DNA from: DASXZH01 sp036502005
Lineage (GTDB): Bacteria > Armatimonadota > Fimbriimonadia > Fimbriimonadales > Fimbriimonadaceae
Assembly: GCA_036502005.1 (NCBI GenBank)
Contig: DASXZH010000076.1
Location: forward strand, 32,939-96,938
Length of the DNA stretch: 64,000 nucleotides
Direction of reading: 5' to 3'
Shown here one piece after another: positions 51,431-59,975 of this stretch (the first letter of the stretch is position 1; every line of letters starts with the position of its first letter). Position numbers and translations under genes: made by a program. Below the pieces are notes generated by a model. That model made no database searches and was not told the DNA's origin. It was given only the letters and a program-made list of their open reading frames with translations.

Positions 51431-52756
51431 TTAGTCCTCCGCCACCGGGAGGTAAGAACTTCCCACTTGGGTCGAGTTGGCTTTGCAAGCTTCAGCACTG
51501 TGCGTGTTTCCGGTCGCAAAGTAACACCAAGCTAAGCCGCTCCAAGCGCGGGCAGTAAGGGTCTTTCGATAAGTTAGGCTGACGAAGAACTTGCTTCTTA
51601 AAAGACCGGCCGCCTCATTTTCACCAATGATCTCATTCCACTGGCGTTCTGCTTCGCCGAAGATGCCTTGGGTTGTAAGAGCGGTGGCATAGGCCCAGCG
51701 AACTTCAATGTTTGTCGGGTCAATGGCTAGCCCCTGCCGGAGCAGTTCAATCGCTTGAAGATCGTTGCCGGTATCGAAGCGGACGTTAGCCTCCCGAAGA
51801 TAAGTGTTGGCCATTCTTGGCGCCATCGCTGGGTTGCAGTTGGGGTTTTCGATGTGCGAGCGATAGATGTTGTAACCGGTATCCACCTGAACATCGTCTT
51901 TCCCACCCGTCGCCTCATAGGTGTCGGCGATGGCAGCCCAGTAGTCCGGCTCGCCGGTCATCCCTGCCCGGCCATACATACGGCCCAAATCATAGTGGAA
52001 GGCGTAATCGTAGTCAAGCCTCTTGTCCCATCCAATGGCTTTACCAAACATCGTCACAGCTTTGGAATAGTCGCCTTCTGACTCGGCCTGGTGCCCATAA
52101 TGCCAATAAAGGTGCCCCATGGCCAACGGAACGCCAAATATGATTGCGCAGGCTGCTAACGTGCCGGCGAGCATCCAAAGTCGAGGGCCCTTGGCATAGG
52201 CCAAATCCGAGCGGCGTGCGATGGCGACGATGGCTAAGATAACGGCAAAAAAGACAGTCAAGAAGAAGCCGGCCTGAGCAAAAGAGGCTTCGTTTTCGAG
52301 CTCGTCGATCAAGGTGAAATCGTTGCGCACCACCGGCCTGGAGCGAAGGTTCCGATTATTGATCCAGGGCACGTTCGGCTCTAAGTCAACGAGGGTGATC
52401 ATGGCAACCACCCGATCGACCTCTTCCGATTGCTTGACGGTATGCATAGCCGCCGCCGGCTCGTAGATCGCCAAGGTGAAGAGCATCAAAATAGGCAACA
52501 GGAAAGCGATAGGGATCGCGTATTTGATCGCAAAAGCCGGTCTTCGAACCAAAGAGAAAAGGATGACGACAACGCCAATAACAAAGCACACAAGCCTTGC
52601 AAAAAATACGGAAGGCGGTTGCGCCATATCAAGGAATCGCCACCAACCTATAAAGGCAGATAAGCAAAGGCATAGCCCGCAAATGAGGCATAGGATGGAG
52701 GTGCTCCAGCTTGAATGGCGCACTTCCCTTTCTTCTGTCGAAGGTTCGGACGTCAT
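51431..52756 (-). CDS. TPR membrane protein of the polysaccharide operon
   Basis: A 441-residue protein. Three or four membrane helices lie in residues 20-95 and two more at 155-185 and 190-215 (FFLTVFFAVILAIVAIA, GTLAACAIIFGVPLAMGH). The C-terminal half carries TPR-like helices (AESEGDYSKAVTMFGKAIG, NDLQAIELLRQGLAIDP, TQGIFGEAERQWNEIIG). No enzyme motif. It overlaps tolC by 4 bases (ATGA) and precedes the GT-C gene. TPR scaffolds commonly accompany exopolysaccharide export machines (AlgK/PelB-like role), which is inference here. Confidence 0.7.
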   Translation of the reverse strand: MTSEPSTEEREVRHSSWSTSILCLICGLCLCLSAFIGWWRFLDMAQPPSVFFARLVCFVIGVVVILFSLVRRPAFAIKYAIPIAFLLPILMLFTLAIYEPAAAMHTVKQSEEVDRVVAMITLVDLEPNVPWINNRNLRSRPVVRNDFTLIDELENEASFAQAGFFLTVFFAVILAIVAIARRSDLAYAKGPRLWMLAGTLAACAIIFGVPLAMGHLYWHYGHQAESEGDYSKAVTMFGKAIGWDKRLDYDYAFHYDLGRMYGRAGMTGEPDYWAAIADTYEATGGKDDVQVDTGYNIYRSHIENPNCNPAMAPRMANTYLREANVRFDTGNDLQAIELLRQGLAIDPTNIEVRWAYATALTTQGIFGEAERQWNEIIGENEAAGLLRSKFFVSLTYRKTLTARAWSGLAWCYFATGNTHSAEACKANSTQVGSSYLPVAED

Positions 52757-54048
52757 TTCTGAGCCAGCGGTTCTCCGGTAAGCCTTTCTAAATTGAGAAT
52801 GATTGAATCAAGGCGAAGCTTCGTTCCGGCCACCGTATCTCGGGCCGTCGTTAAGGTTAGAAGCGCGTTGAGAACGTCCATCTGTGTTCCGAGGCCCAGC
52901 GAGTAGCGTTCTCGGGACAGCCTATAGGCCTCTGTGGCAGCGGACTCGGCAGATTGAGCACTCTTCAGCGCTTGCTTGGTTGTGTTCAGATCCGATACGG
53001 CGAGTTCGATTTGAGTTTCCAGTTGCTCGGTGGCATCTTGATAGGCAAGCTGCTTGAGAGCAATTATGTCCTTCCCTTCTCGGACCGTCTCATGATAGGC
53101 GCTCTTATCAAAGAGCGGAATTACCAATTGGAGGCCAACATTTGCAAAACCCCCGCTTGTGGAGTGTCCGCTGGAAAAAGGATCCTGATAGCCCACGAAT
53201 CCAGCTCCGCCCCTTGCCGAAACCACTGGACGATAGGTTGACTTGTCGGCCTGAAGAGAAAACTGGGCCGAGGATTTTTGATCTTTTAGAGAAGCTAGTA
53301 CAGGACTGTTCGCTTCCGCCTTCACAATCAACGCCTTGGCATCGGCCTGAGCAATGTTGGGTTCGTCGGCTATGGTTGGCTCTGGGCGATCGACCTTCGA
53401 ATCCAGCCCCATAAGAAGAGCCAGCTTAATCTCGCTGCTCTCCAAGTCAGCTTTATGAAGAGAGATGGCAGAATCGGCCGAATCGACCGCGCTCTGCGCG
53501 GTGAGAAGTTCTCCTTTTGTCGTGTTGCCTAGCTTAAGGCGCTCAGCCACATCGACAAGGTGAGCGGCTGCATCTGCTTTTTGACTCTGGGCGACGTCCA
53601 GTAATGCTTTAGCGGAAAGCCCCTCAAAAAACACGGTGGTTACGTTTCCGATAAGAGTCAGCTTATCGCTGTCGTTTGTCTCGGTTTGCGCCTTGGCCAG
53701 TGACTTTGCGGCCTGAACCCGGTTAGAACGCATTCCGGCATCGTACAGGTAGTAGTTGGCTGAAAATGCCAGCTTTTCACGCTCAAGTGACACATCCGAC
53801 AGACCGAGTCCGGGGTTGTAGCCTGTATTGTAAAGTCCCTGAATCTCGAAAGTTGGAGATTGAGCTGTTTTTAAAAGCTCAGTATGGGCGATCGATTGGT
53901 CGAGCACGGCTTGCTGCGTCCTGCTGAAAACTGGCCGCTGAAGCGACGCGCGGATCGCCTGGTCTAAGGTGACCGGGGAATCACCGGCCATGATCGGCTT
54001 ATCCGTGGCGGCGCGAAGCAAATAGAGAATGGCAAATGTAAATGTCAT
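52753..54048 (-). CDS. TolC-family outer-membrane efflux protein
   Basis: A 431-residue TolC/OEP protein with two repeats: LDQAIRASLQRPVFSRTQQAVLDQSIAHTELLKTAQSPTFEI ... and the second half RLKLGNTTKGELLTAQSAVDSADSAIS... ERYSLGLGTQMDVLNALLTLTTARDTVAGTK, the coiled-coil hairpin signatures. It forms a trimeric outer-membrane/periplasmic duct. The N-terminal 20 residues are hydrophobic and probably a signal peptide. Next to the HlyD-like gene (15 bases) but with no inner-membrane pump in the operon. Confidence 0.9.
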   Translation of the reverse strand: MTFTFAILYLLRAATDKPIMAGDSPVTLDQAIRASLQRPVFSRTQQAVLDQSIAHTELLKTAQSPTFEIQGLYNTGYNPGLGLSDVSLEREKLAFSANYYLYDAGMRSNRVQAAKSLAKAQTETNDSDKLTLIGNVTTVFFEGLSAKALLDVAQSQKADAAAHLVDVAERLKLGNTTKGELLTAQSAVDSADSAISLHKADLESSEIKLALLMGLDSKVDRPEPTIADEPNIAQADAKALIVKAEANSPVLASLKDQKSSAQFSLQADKSTYRPVVSARGGAGFVGYQDPFSSGHSTSGGFANVGLQLVIPLFDKSAYHETVREGKDIIALKQLAYQDATEQLETQIELAVSDLNTTKQALKSAQSAESAATEAYRLSRERYSLGLGTQMDVLNALLTLTTARDTVAGTKLRLDSIILNLERLTGEPLAQK

Positions 54049-54063
54049 GTTAGTCTTCTTTGC

Positions 54064-55632
54064 TTACAAGCCGGCCGCGCGAGGAGATAAGGCCGCCACG
54101 TTGGAAGGTCTTGGGTGCACGCTCAGCCCATCGTGTAGATTGGCCAGGTTCGAAACGACGACCTGATCGCCTTCTTTCAGACCGTCCAAAATCTTGACGT
54201 ACCCGCCGGATGTCGCTTCGTAACGAACCTGTTTCATGTGGGCGACTCCGTTCTGAACAACATAGACCCCGCCTTGTCCAAGGTTATAAGCGCTTACGGC
54301 AGCCTGAGGAACGACTAATCCCGCCACCCTCTTTTTTGCGCTGATGATGCCCGTCTGGCCCGGCACCAATTTGTGGGCGCTATTGGAAATGTCTGCCCAG
54401 ACCATAAACGTCAGCGGCGTCGATGGGTTGGATTCGCCCGGCTTGTTGTGTTCTAACGAAGATACAAGCGGTTGGATCCTGGTGATTTTCGCGCCAAATG
54501 TCTCGCCAGGGAGCGCTTCCACAGTGAGCGTTGCCTGCTGCCCGGTGTAAACGTTCTGGAAGAATAGCTGGTCGACATTTGCCATGAACTCAACTGAGTC
54601 ATCGTCGGCGATTTCAAAGAGAGCTTCTGTATTCTGGCGTAACGGATCTGAGCTGTCCGATCGAGCTCCAAGATTGGGACCCGCCGCCTCTCCCGGGTTT
54701 ATATTTCGCTCGACGATAATCCCGGCCTGAGGAGCGCGAATATATTGATGAGTAAGGACTTGCCTCTGCAAGTTCTCAGCCGCCTTCGCCTGATCGATGG
54801 CCTGCTTGGCCTCGGCAATGGCTTCCGGCCGAGCGCCTAAGAGCATGACCTTCAGGGTCTCTTCGTCTTTATCGCGAACGGATCTGAACTTCTGAACATC
54901 GTCGCGGGCGGCGGCAATATCCTCTGATCTCGCTCCTAGTTGGTAAATCTTTAACTGGTTTGCAGCTTGGGCAACCACGTCTTTCTGAGCGGCAACCATC
55001 TCATCGTTCTTTTCGAGATCGGACCGGGATATCAAGTCCTTATCAAAAAGCGCGTGGCTGCGAGTGTTGTCCTTTACAAGTTGATCAAGCAAAGTCTGTT
55101 GCTGATCAAGTGCGGCCTTGGCCTGGTCGATCTGCTCCGGTCGGTTGCCATCCAAGAGGAGTTGCAGGTGGGCCCGGGAGGAGTCGATATTTTTGCCGTC
55201 TTCCACAATCTGAAGCCGCTGAACTTCGATCTGTTCGGGTCGATACATGTGCCTTACGAGATCGTAATGCTTTTCAGCCTCCAAAGTTTTCGCGGCTCTC
55301 TCGTTAACAACCGCGGCTTGTTCTGAGCCATCCAGTTCGGCCAAGAGCTGTCCCTTCTTGACCCGATCCCCAACCTTCACATAAACGCCGCGAACCGTTC
55401 CCGAAAATCCCTCCATCGGTGGGCTTGGAGGGACGGTGACGTTAACTGTGTTGGCCGGCACGATCGTGCCCGGCGACATCACGCTTTCGTCTGCAGAGCC
55501 CATTTTGGCGGGAACCGTGTCCACGCTTACCGGATTAGCAGAACTATCTCCGGACTTGCCGCATCCGGCAAGCACAAAAAGGGCGAGGGGGGCTAACCCC
55601 ATGGCTTTAATCAACTTAGTAGTCATTCTCAT
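54064..55632 (-). CDS. HlyD/MacA-like periplasmic adaptor lipoprotein
   Basis: From the ATG at 55632 (a second at 55626) the protein has 522 residues, beginning with a signal peptide and lipobox (LALFVLAGC). Barrel/lipoyl parts: GFSGTVRGVYVKVGDRVKKGQLLAELD and IRAPQAGIIVERNINPGE; between them a very long coiled coil (about 130-330) with several repeats of the form DGNRPEQIDQAKAALDQQ, LGARSEDIAAARDDV, LGARPEAIAEAKQAI. C-terminal membrane-proximal domain ends DGLKEGDQVVV. The extended hairpin would reach far toward TolC. It follows the GT4 gene by 4 bases. Confidence 0.9.
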   Translation of the reverse strand: MRMTTKLIKAMGLAPLALFVLAGCGKSGDSSANPVSVDTVPAKMGSADESVMSPGTIVPANTVNVTVPPSPPMEGFSGTVRGVYVKVGDRVKKGQLLAELDGSEQAAVVNERAAKTLEAEKHYDLVRHMYRPEQIEVQRLQIVEDGKNIDSSRAHLQLLLDGNRPEQIDQAKAALDQQQTLLDQLVKDNTRSHALFDKDLISRSDLEKNDEMVAAQKDVVAQAANQLKIYQLGARSEDIAAARDDVQKFRSVRDKDEETLKVMLLGARPEAIAEAKQAIDQAKAAENLQRQVLTHQYIRAPQAGIIVERNINPGEAAGPNLGARSDSSDPLRQNTEALFEIADDDSVEFMANVDQLFFQNVYTGQQATLTVEALPGETFGAKITRIQPLVSSLEHNKPGESNPSTPLTFMVWADISNSAHKLVPGQTGIISAKKRVAGLVVPQAAVSAYNLGQGGVYVVQNGVAHMKQVRYEATSGGYVKILDGLKEGDQVVVSNLANLHDGLSVHPRPSNVAALSPRAAGL

Positions 55633-55636
55633 GTAT

Positions 55637-56896
55637 TCAATGCACCGGTTTGCGGACGGGGACTTGTCCTCGCTGAGGACCGTCGGAAGGCTGCAGCAGC
55701 CTTTGGTATAAATGGTCGAGCTTTGCCGTAACTGCCGGCCACGAAAAGGAGTCGTCGATGTGCTTCTTCGCGCCGGCATTCAGCCGATTTCTGAGTTCTT
55801 CGTCCCTGAGAACTCTGAGTAAAGCGTTTTTTATGGCTTGTGGATCTTTCTCGGGCACCAGGAGCCCAGTCTCCTCATTGAGGACGACATCCGGGATTCC
55901 ACCTACATTCGAAGCTACAACCGGCAAACCGAACGTCATCGCTTCAATCAAGACCACGCCGAGACCTTCAGTGTCGCCCTTGGAATCAACTATTGCTGGA
56001 AGCATGAAGACCGTAGAGGAAAGATAGTGCTTTGCGAGCTCATCGTTATTGATATCCGATAGAATTTTCGCGGAATTCTCCAATCTTGCTTCTTTGATTT
56101 GCGCTTCCAGCTTTTCCTTTAAGAAGCCGTTCCCAACAATGATCAACTCCGCATCAATTTCTCTGCGAAGGAGTTCAAAGGCCGTGATTAAATGCTCAAC
56201 ACCCTTCCTCTCTATCAGGCGGCCAACATACAATACAGTGGCCTTCTCCGGGGTGACTTTCTGAGTTTGTGCGCTAGCGACTGGGCAGCCATAAGCCTTG
56301 ATCTCTACATTATCATAACCAGTCAAGCGCTTCACTTCGTTCGCGGTGTGGCTTGAGTTGGCAACTACCGCATCCGCCATTTGAGCGCTCTTAGCCAGAT
56401 TCTTTCGAACGAATCCAAACTTGCGGGCCAACGCCAGCTCCGCGCCGTGGAAATTCAAAACCACTTTGGGCCGATTCTTCCCTTTCAGCAAGCGGAGAAA
56501 ATTCGCATGAGGAAAAGGCCAGTGAACGTGGACTATATCAAACTTCTGTGACCGATGAAGTTTCGTAAATGCCAGGGTCCCGCGTAGGACATAAAAGCCG
56601 GCGATTGCGAAATAACCTAGCTTTTGAACCTTTGAGGGCGCGCCGCTATCATGGGTTAAATCCTCTTTGCCCGCCAAGAAATAACGAAATCGCCGAACGG
56701 TGATGCCGTCCAGCGTATGGTCTCCTAATCCCTTATAGGAAGGCGCAAATACGGAAACATCGTAACCTTGCTCGGCCAGTAGACGAACTTCTTCTCGGAG
56801 CCAAGGAACGGCCACATCAGCTTCCGATCTAGGATAGGTGGATGCAATTACGCAGACATTCCCTAAATCCCGCTTACTCCCCCTTGCCGCGTTCAC
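55637..56896 (-). CDS. Glycosyltransferase family 4
   Basis: A 419-residue GT-B retaining glycosyltransferase. N-terminal domain VCVIASTYPRSEADVAVPWL; LVDGR-like VLYVGRLIERKGVEHLITAFELL (start of the C-terminal domain); E-x7-E motif within STVFMLPAIVDSKGDTEGLGVVLIEAM with GLPVVASNVGGIPDVV. It adds a sugar from a nucleotide donor to a lipid or glycan acceptor in the cytoplasm. Start is a GTG at 56896, adjacent to the GT2 stop. Confidence 0.9.
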   Translation of the reverse strand: MNAARGSKRDLGNVCVIASTYPRSEADVAVPWLREEVRLLAEQGYDVSVFAPSYKGLGDHTLDGITVRRFRYFLAGKEDLTHDSGAPSKVQKLGYFAIAGFYVLRGTLAFTKLHRSQKFDIVHVHWPFPHANFLRLLKGKNRPKVVLNFHGAELALARKFGFVRKNLAKSAQMADAVVANSSHTANEVKRLTGYDNVEIKAYGCPVASAQTQKVTPEKATVLYVGRLIERKGVEHLITAFELLRREIDAELIIVGNGFLKEKLEAQIKEARLENSAKILSDINNDELAKHYLSSTVFMLPAIVDSKGDTEGLGVVLIEAMTFGLPVVASNVGGIPDVVLNEETGLLVPEKDPQAIKNALLRVLRDEELRNRLNAGAKKHIDDSFSWPAVTAKLDHLYQRLLQPSDGPQRGQVPVRKPVH

Positions 56897-58006
56897 TTAC
56901 CGAAAAGCCCCAACGTTAGAATCTACGTCCGTTTTGAAAGCGCTCGGTTCGTGAGACCGCCATGTAAGTTGCCCGTTGGCGGCGTCGTCTGTAGACTTAC
57001 CTGTCTGCGAAAGCCGTACGATGAGTTCGCCGACCAGTCCCGTGAACATCACCTGAAGACCGCCAAGAAATAGGATTGCGCACACGATGTAAAGCGGACG
57101 GATATGGTCGCCATGTCCCATAAAGTTGAGAACCGTTAAGTAGCACCCTATTAAGATGCCAAGCAGAACCATGCCCCCGCCAAGTGGACCGAAAAACTGG
57201 AAGGGCTTCTTCAGAAACCTTGTGATTAGAATGGTGGAGGCGAAATCAAAGAAGCCCGTGACCAAACGCTTCATGCCGTACTTGGATTGGCCGTGGATGC
57301 GCGGAGCGTGCTCGACAGGACATTCTGCGACTTTAAACCCTAGTTCCGAAGCGAACACCGGAATAAAGCGGTGGAAATCTCCGTAAAGCCTCAGTTCCCT
57401 TGCAACCTCACCGCGCATTGCTTTGAAGCCGCAGTTGAAATCGTGGATGTTTAGGTCGAAATATCGACCGACCACCCTATTAAAGAGTTTGGAAGGAAGG
57501 GTTTTACCGAGCGGGTCATGTCTTTTCTTTTTCCAGCCGGTGACGAGGTCGAAGCCTTCGTCAAGCTTTGCAATGAGGTTCGGCAACTCTTCAGGCTGGT
57601 CCTGAAGGTCGGCATCCATCATGACAACGACATCACCCACCGTGCGCTTGAATCCAGCCGAGAGGCCGGCTGCCTTGCCAAGATTGCGCCGGAAAAGAAT
57701 CAGCTTTACTTTCTTGTCGAAATCAAAAAGTGAGGTAAGGCGGCGGCGAGAACCATCTGTGCTTCCGTCATCCACAAAAATAAGCTCGTGGTTAGGGGCG
57801 ATGGCGGCAAGCACCGTTTTCAAACGGTTGTAAAGTTCGTCAATGCTGTCTTCCTCATTCATGAGGGGAATGACGACGCTAAGCTTTTTCGATCCAGATT
57901 TCAGTTCACTCGCGAGATTCGTCTTCTCGTACAGCATGCAGCCCGCTTCAACGGTTAGCGCTGCGCTTGATGGAACCGCCGATACTATTTTCTCGTCAAG
58001 TTGCAT
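56897..58006 (-). CDS. Glycosyltransferase family 2, dolichol-phosphate-sugar synthase-like (GtrB/DPM1)
   Basis: A 369-residue protein from the ATG at 58006, which follows GGAGG (an upstream in-frame start at 58168 is not supported). GT-A domain: LSVVIPLMNEEDSIDELYNRL, FVDDGSTDGS, MMDADLQDQPEEL, HDFNCGFKAMRGEV. Two membrane helices after residue 275 (GPLGGGMVLLGILIGCYLTVLNF and PLYIVCAILFLGGLQVMF). These enzymes transfer a sugar to polyprenyl phosphate, the donor used by GT-C enzymes such as the one downstream. First gene of the operon, with the regulatory gap upstream. Confidence 0.92.
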   Translation of the reverse strand: MQLDEKIVSAVPSSAALTVEAGCMLYEKTNLASELKSGSKKLSVVIPLMNEEDSIDELYNRLKTVLAAIAPNHELIFVDDGSTDGSRRRLTSLFDFDKKVKLILFRRNLGKAAGLSAGFKRTVGDVVVMMDADLQDQPEELPNLIAKLDEGFDLVTGWKKKRHDPLGKTLPSKLFNRVVGRYFDLNIHDFNCGFKAMRGEVARELRLYGDFHRFIPVFASELGFKVAECPVEHAPRIHGQSKYGMKRLVTGFFDFASTILITRFLKKPFQFFGPLGGGMVLLGILIGCYLTVLNFMGHGDHIRPLYIVCAILFLGGLQVMFTGLVGELIVRLSQTGKSTDDAANGQLTWRSHEPSAFKTDVDSNVGAFR

Positions 58007-58152
58007 TACAGTCCTCCACGCATCAAATATCTGCGCATTCACAAGATGACTTCTTCGTCGAGGACACTCGGCTGGGAGTGCCCAAGGGTACGGCCTTTTA
58101 CCCCATTGCCACGTTAGACTCAATGCAACGTCGCTTGTTCCGAATTGTGTCA

Positions 58153-58183
58153 TCAATTTTCCGTACAAATGAAGGAAAATTGA
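58153..58183. promoter_or_regulatory. Inverted repeat in the divergent control region
   Basis: TCAATTTTCC (58153-58162) and GGAAAATTGA (58174-58183) are perfect 10-bp inverted copies with an 11-bp spacer, an operator-like geometry, in the 322-base gap between the divergent GT2 operon and the GH99-like gene. It could be an operator or an attenuator hairpin. No other features are seen in this gap apart from the ribosome-binding sites. Confidence 0.5.
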
Positions 58184-58328
58184 TTCTTGCTTCTAATTCC
58201 GCTCCGTTTAAACACCTGGTTCCGGCATTTTCCAGCTTAATTACCATGATTCTCAGCCGCCTCTTGCGGCAGTAACCCCATGTGGCGCTGGATGCGCCTC
58301 TGGTCGGCAAGACCAACTGGAGAAAGGA

Positions 58329-59906
58329 ATGAGGTTGCGAATTTTAAGTGTCTGGACAATTATGTTGGCCTTCGGCGTTGCTGCGCAAGGTCAGGTAAAA
58401 GCAGCTACAACTAGCTCTACTACCACGACGAGTCAGAAGGCGACGGCTTCAACGGTGCCTCAGCAACCGTTCAGTCAGCCGCAGTACCCCTCGACTGGCC
58501 AGCAGCCGCAGACGGCCGCTTTTTATTACGCTTGGTATGTTCAAAACCAATGGGCTTGTCTTCTGGATATGGCTCCTGGACTAGGTGAATACGACAGCCG
58601 TATCAACACAACAGTCGCCAATCACATGCTCTGGGCAAATCAGGCGGGGCTTGACGATCTGATCCTGTCTTGGTGGGGAACTTCCACTATGCAAGGACAG
58701 CGTGTGGATTCGCTGGTTCCAACTCTATTGGGCGCCGCATCGCAGCAGAACATCAGCATGCCGATCATGATCGACGAATATTCGGGTCGAACACCGGCCA
58801 GCGTTGCCAAGGATGTCGCCTACCTGATGGCTAACTACAGTTCCTTACCAGGTTGGTACACCAACACGCGATCTACGCCTTTCCTTCAGAACAACAACCC
58901 CAAGCCGGTTTTCTTCCTCTATTTTTCCCAGTCGGATTCAGTATCGCCAGCGAGTTGGAAGTCCACCATCGATGCAATCCACGCCAAATATGGCGCCGTA
59001 ATGCTGGTTCACAATAACTACGATCCGTCTTGGGTAACGGCCGGCGACTTCGATGGAATGTTTGGGTACGGACAGTATTCGGCGTTCAACGAGCGAGAGC
59101 TTGCGCAAACCCTACCTGCCGGCGCCTGGTACATCCCAACCTGCTCGCCTGGCTATAATGCCTTGCGAAGCAAGGGCAACACCGGGATCGTAAGCAGGAA
59201 CAACGGCCAGACGTATAACCAGACTTGGGCCGAGGCTCTAGACTTGGGTAACAACATGCCCATGGTCGCAGTTACCAGCTTTAACGAGTGGACGGAATCT
59301 TCGCAGATCGAGCCTTGCGGCTCGGGTACAGATTCGACCGGTTTCAACTTCGAGACATACGGAAACCTCGGATCCTTCGGCTACATCAACCTCACGTCAC
59401 AGTGGACCTCCATCGCCCACAACTACACTCCCGTGAGCTATGTAGGAGCTCAAACGGTTTGGCAGCAACCTGGCGGCCAGTTTAGCAACGAAAACGGCCT
59501 TTACCAGAATAGCTGGGGTTCGATTGGCCAGTGCCAGACCGTGACAGCGGGCGGCGAACCAGCCGTCTCGGTTCAACAGGGCAGCAACTTCATCTACTAT
59601 CAAGTTGCTCGGACTTTTGCACCGACTAGTCAGGGTGTTTGCACTATCCGAGTTGACTACTTTGACTCGGGCACAGACCAGTTCAGGATCGATTACCGAA
59701 CGACGAACAATGTTGGCTGCTCCACTCCCTACGTCACGATGACCAACACCGGCCAATGGCGCACGGCGATATTCACCCTTCCCAATGCGCTGTTCCAGGC
59801 CATGCTGGGCGGAAACGATGATTTCCGAATCTCGGTGCCGAGCAATAGCCCCGATGCATTCGGTCTCGTATCCCTGTCGCTGCCGGTTCCCGTAACCAAG
59901 GTTTAA
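58329..59906 (+). CDS. Secreted GH99/GH71-like glycoside hydrolase
   Basis: A 525-residue protein. Signal peptide MRLRILSVWTIMLAFGVAAQG, Ser/Thr-rich linker to about 60, then a barrel domain: AAFYYAWYVQNQ, QAGLDDLILSWWGTS, MPIMIDEYSG, FDGMFGYGQYS and TSFNEWTESSQIEPC with the likely catalytic Glu320, the signature of GH99 endo-mannanases/GH71 relatives. The C-terminal 150 residues (from about 380) form a beta-sandwich with several Cys, probably carbohydrate-binding. It is divergent from the polysaccharide operon and may cut that glycan. GGAGAAAGG precedes the ATG and a terminator follows the stop. Confidence 0.8.
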   Translation: MRLRILSVWTIMLAFGVAAQGQVKAATTSSTTTTSQKATASTVPQQPFSQPQYPSTGQQPQTAAFYYAWYVQNQWACLLDMAPGLGEYDSRINTTVANHMLWANQAGLDDLILSWWGTSTMQGQRVDSLVPTLLGAASQQNISMPIMIDEYSGRTPASVAKDVAYLMANYSSLPGWYTNTRSTPFLQNNNPKPVFFLYFSQSDSVSPASWKSTIDAIHAKYGAVMLVHNNYDPSWVTAGDFDGMFGYGQYSAFNERELAQTLPAGAWYIPTCSPGYNALRSKGNTGIVSRNNGQTYNQTWAEALDLGNNMPMVAVTSFNEWTESSQIEPCGSGTDSTGFNFETYGNLGSFGYINLTSQWTSIAHNYTPVSYVGAQTVWQQPGGQFSNENGLYQNSWGSIGQCQTVTAGGEPAVSVQQGSNFIYYQVARTFAPTSQGVCTIRVDYFDSGTDQFRIDYRTTNNVGCSTPYVTMTNTGQWRTAIFTLPNALFQAMLGGNDDFRISVPSNSPDAFGLVSLSLPVPVTKV

Positions 59907-59923
59907 CCTTACTCTCTTCGTCG

Positions 59924-59958
59924 CAAAGAGCCCTAGATTTCACATCTAGGGCTCTTTG
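59924..59958 (+). terminator. Strong hairpin terminator after the GH99-like gene
   Basis: Perfect 15-bp stem CAAAGAGCCCTAGAT (59924-59938) / ATCTAGGGCTCTTTG (59944-59958), loop TTCAC. It is 17 bases after the stop. The T-run is short (GCTGTTCTAT), so it is a strong stem with weak tail. Confidence 0.8.
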
Positions 59959-59975
59959 CTGTTCTATAGTTAGTT

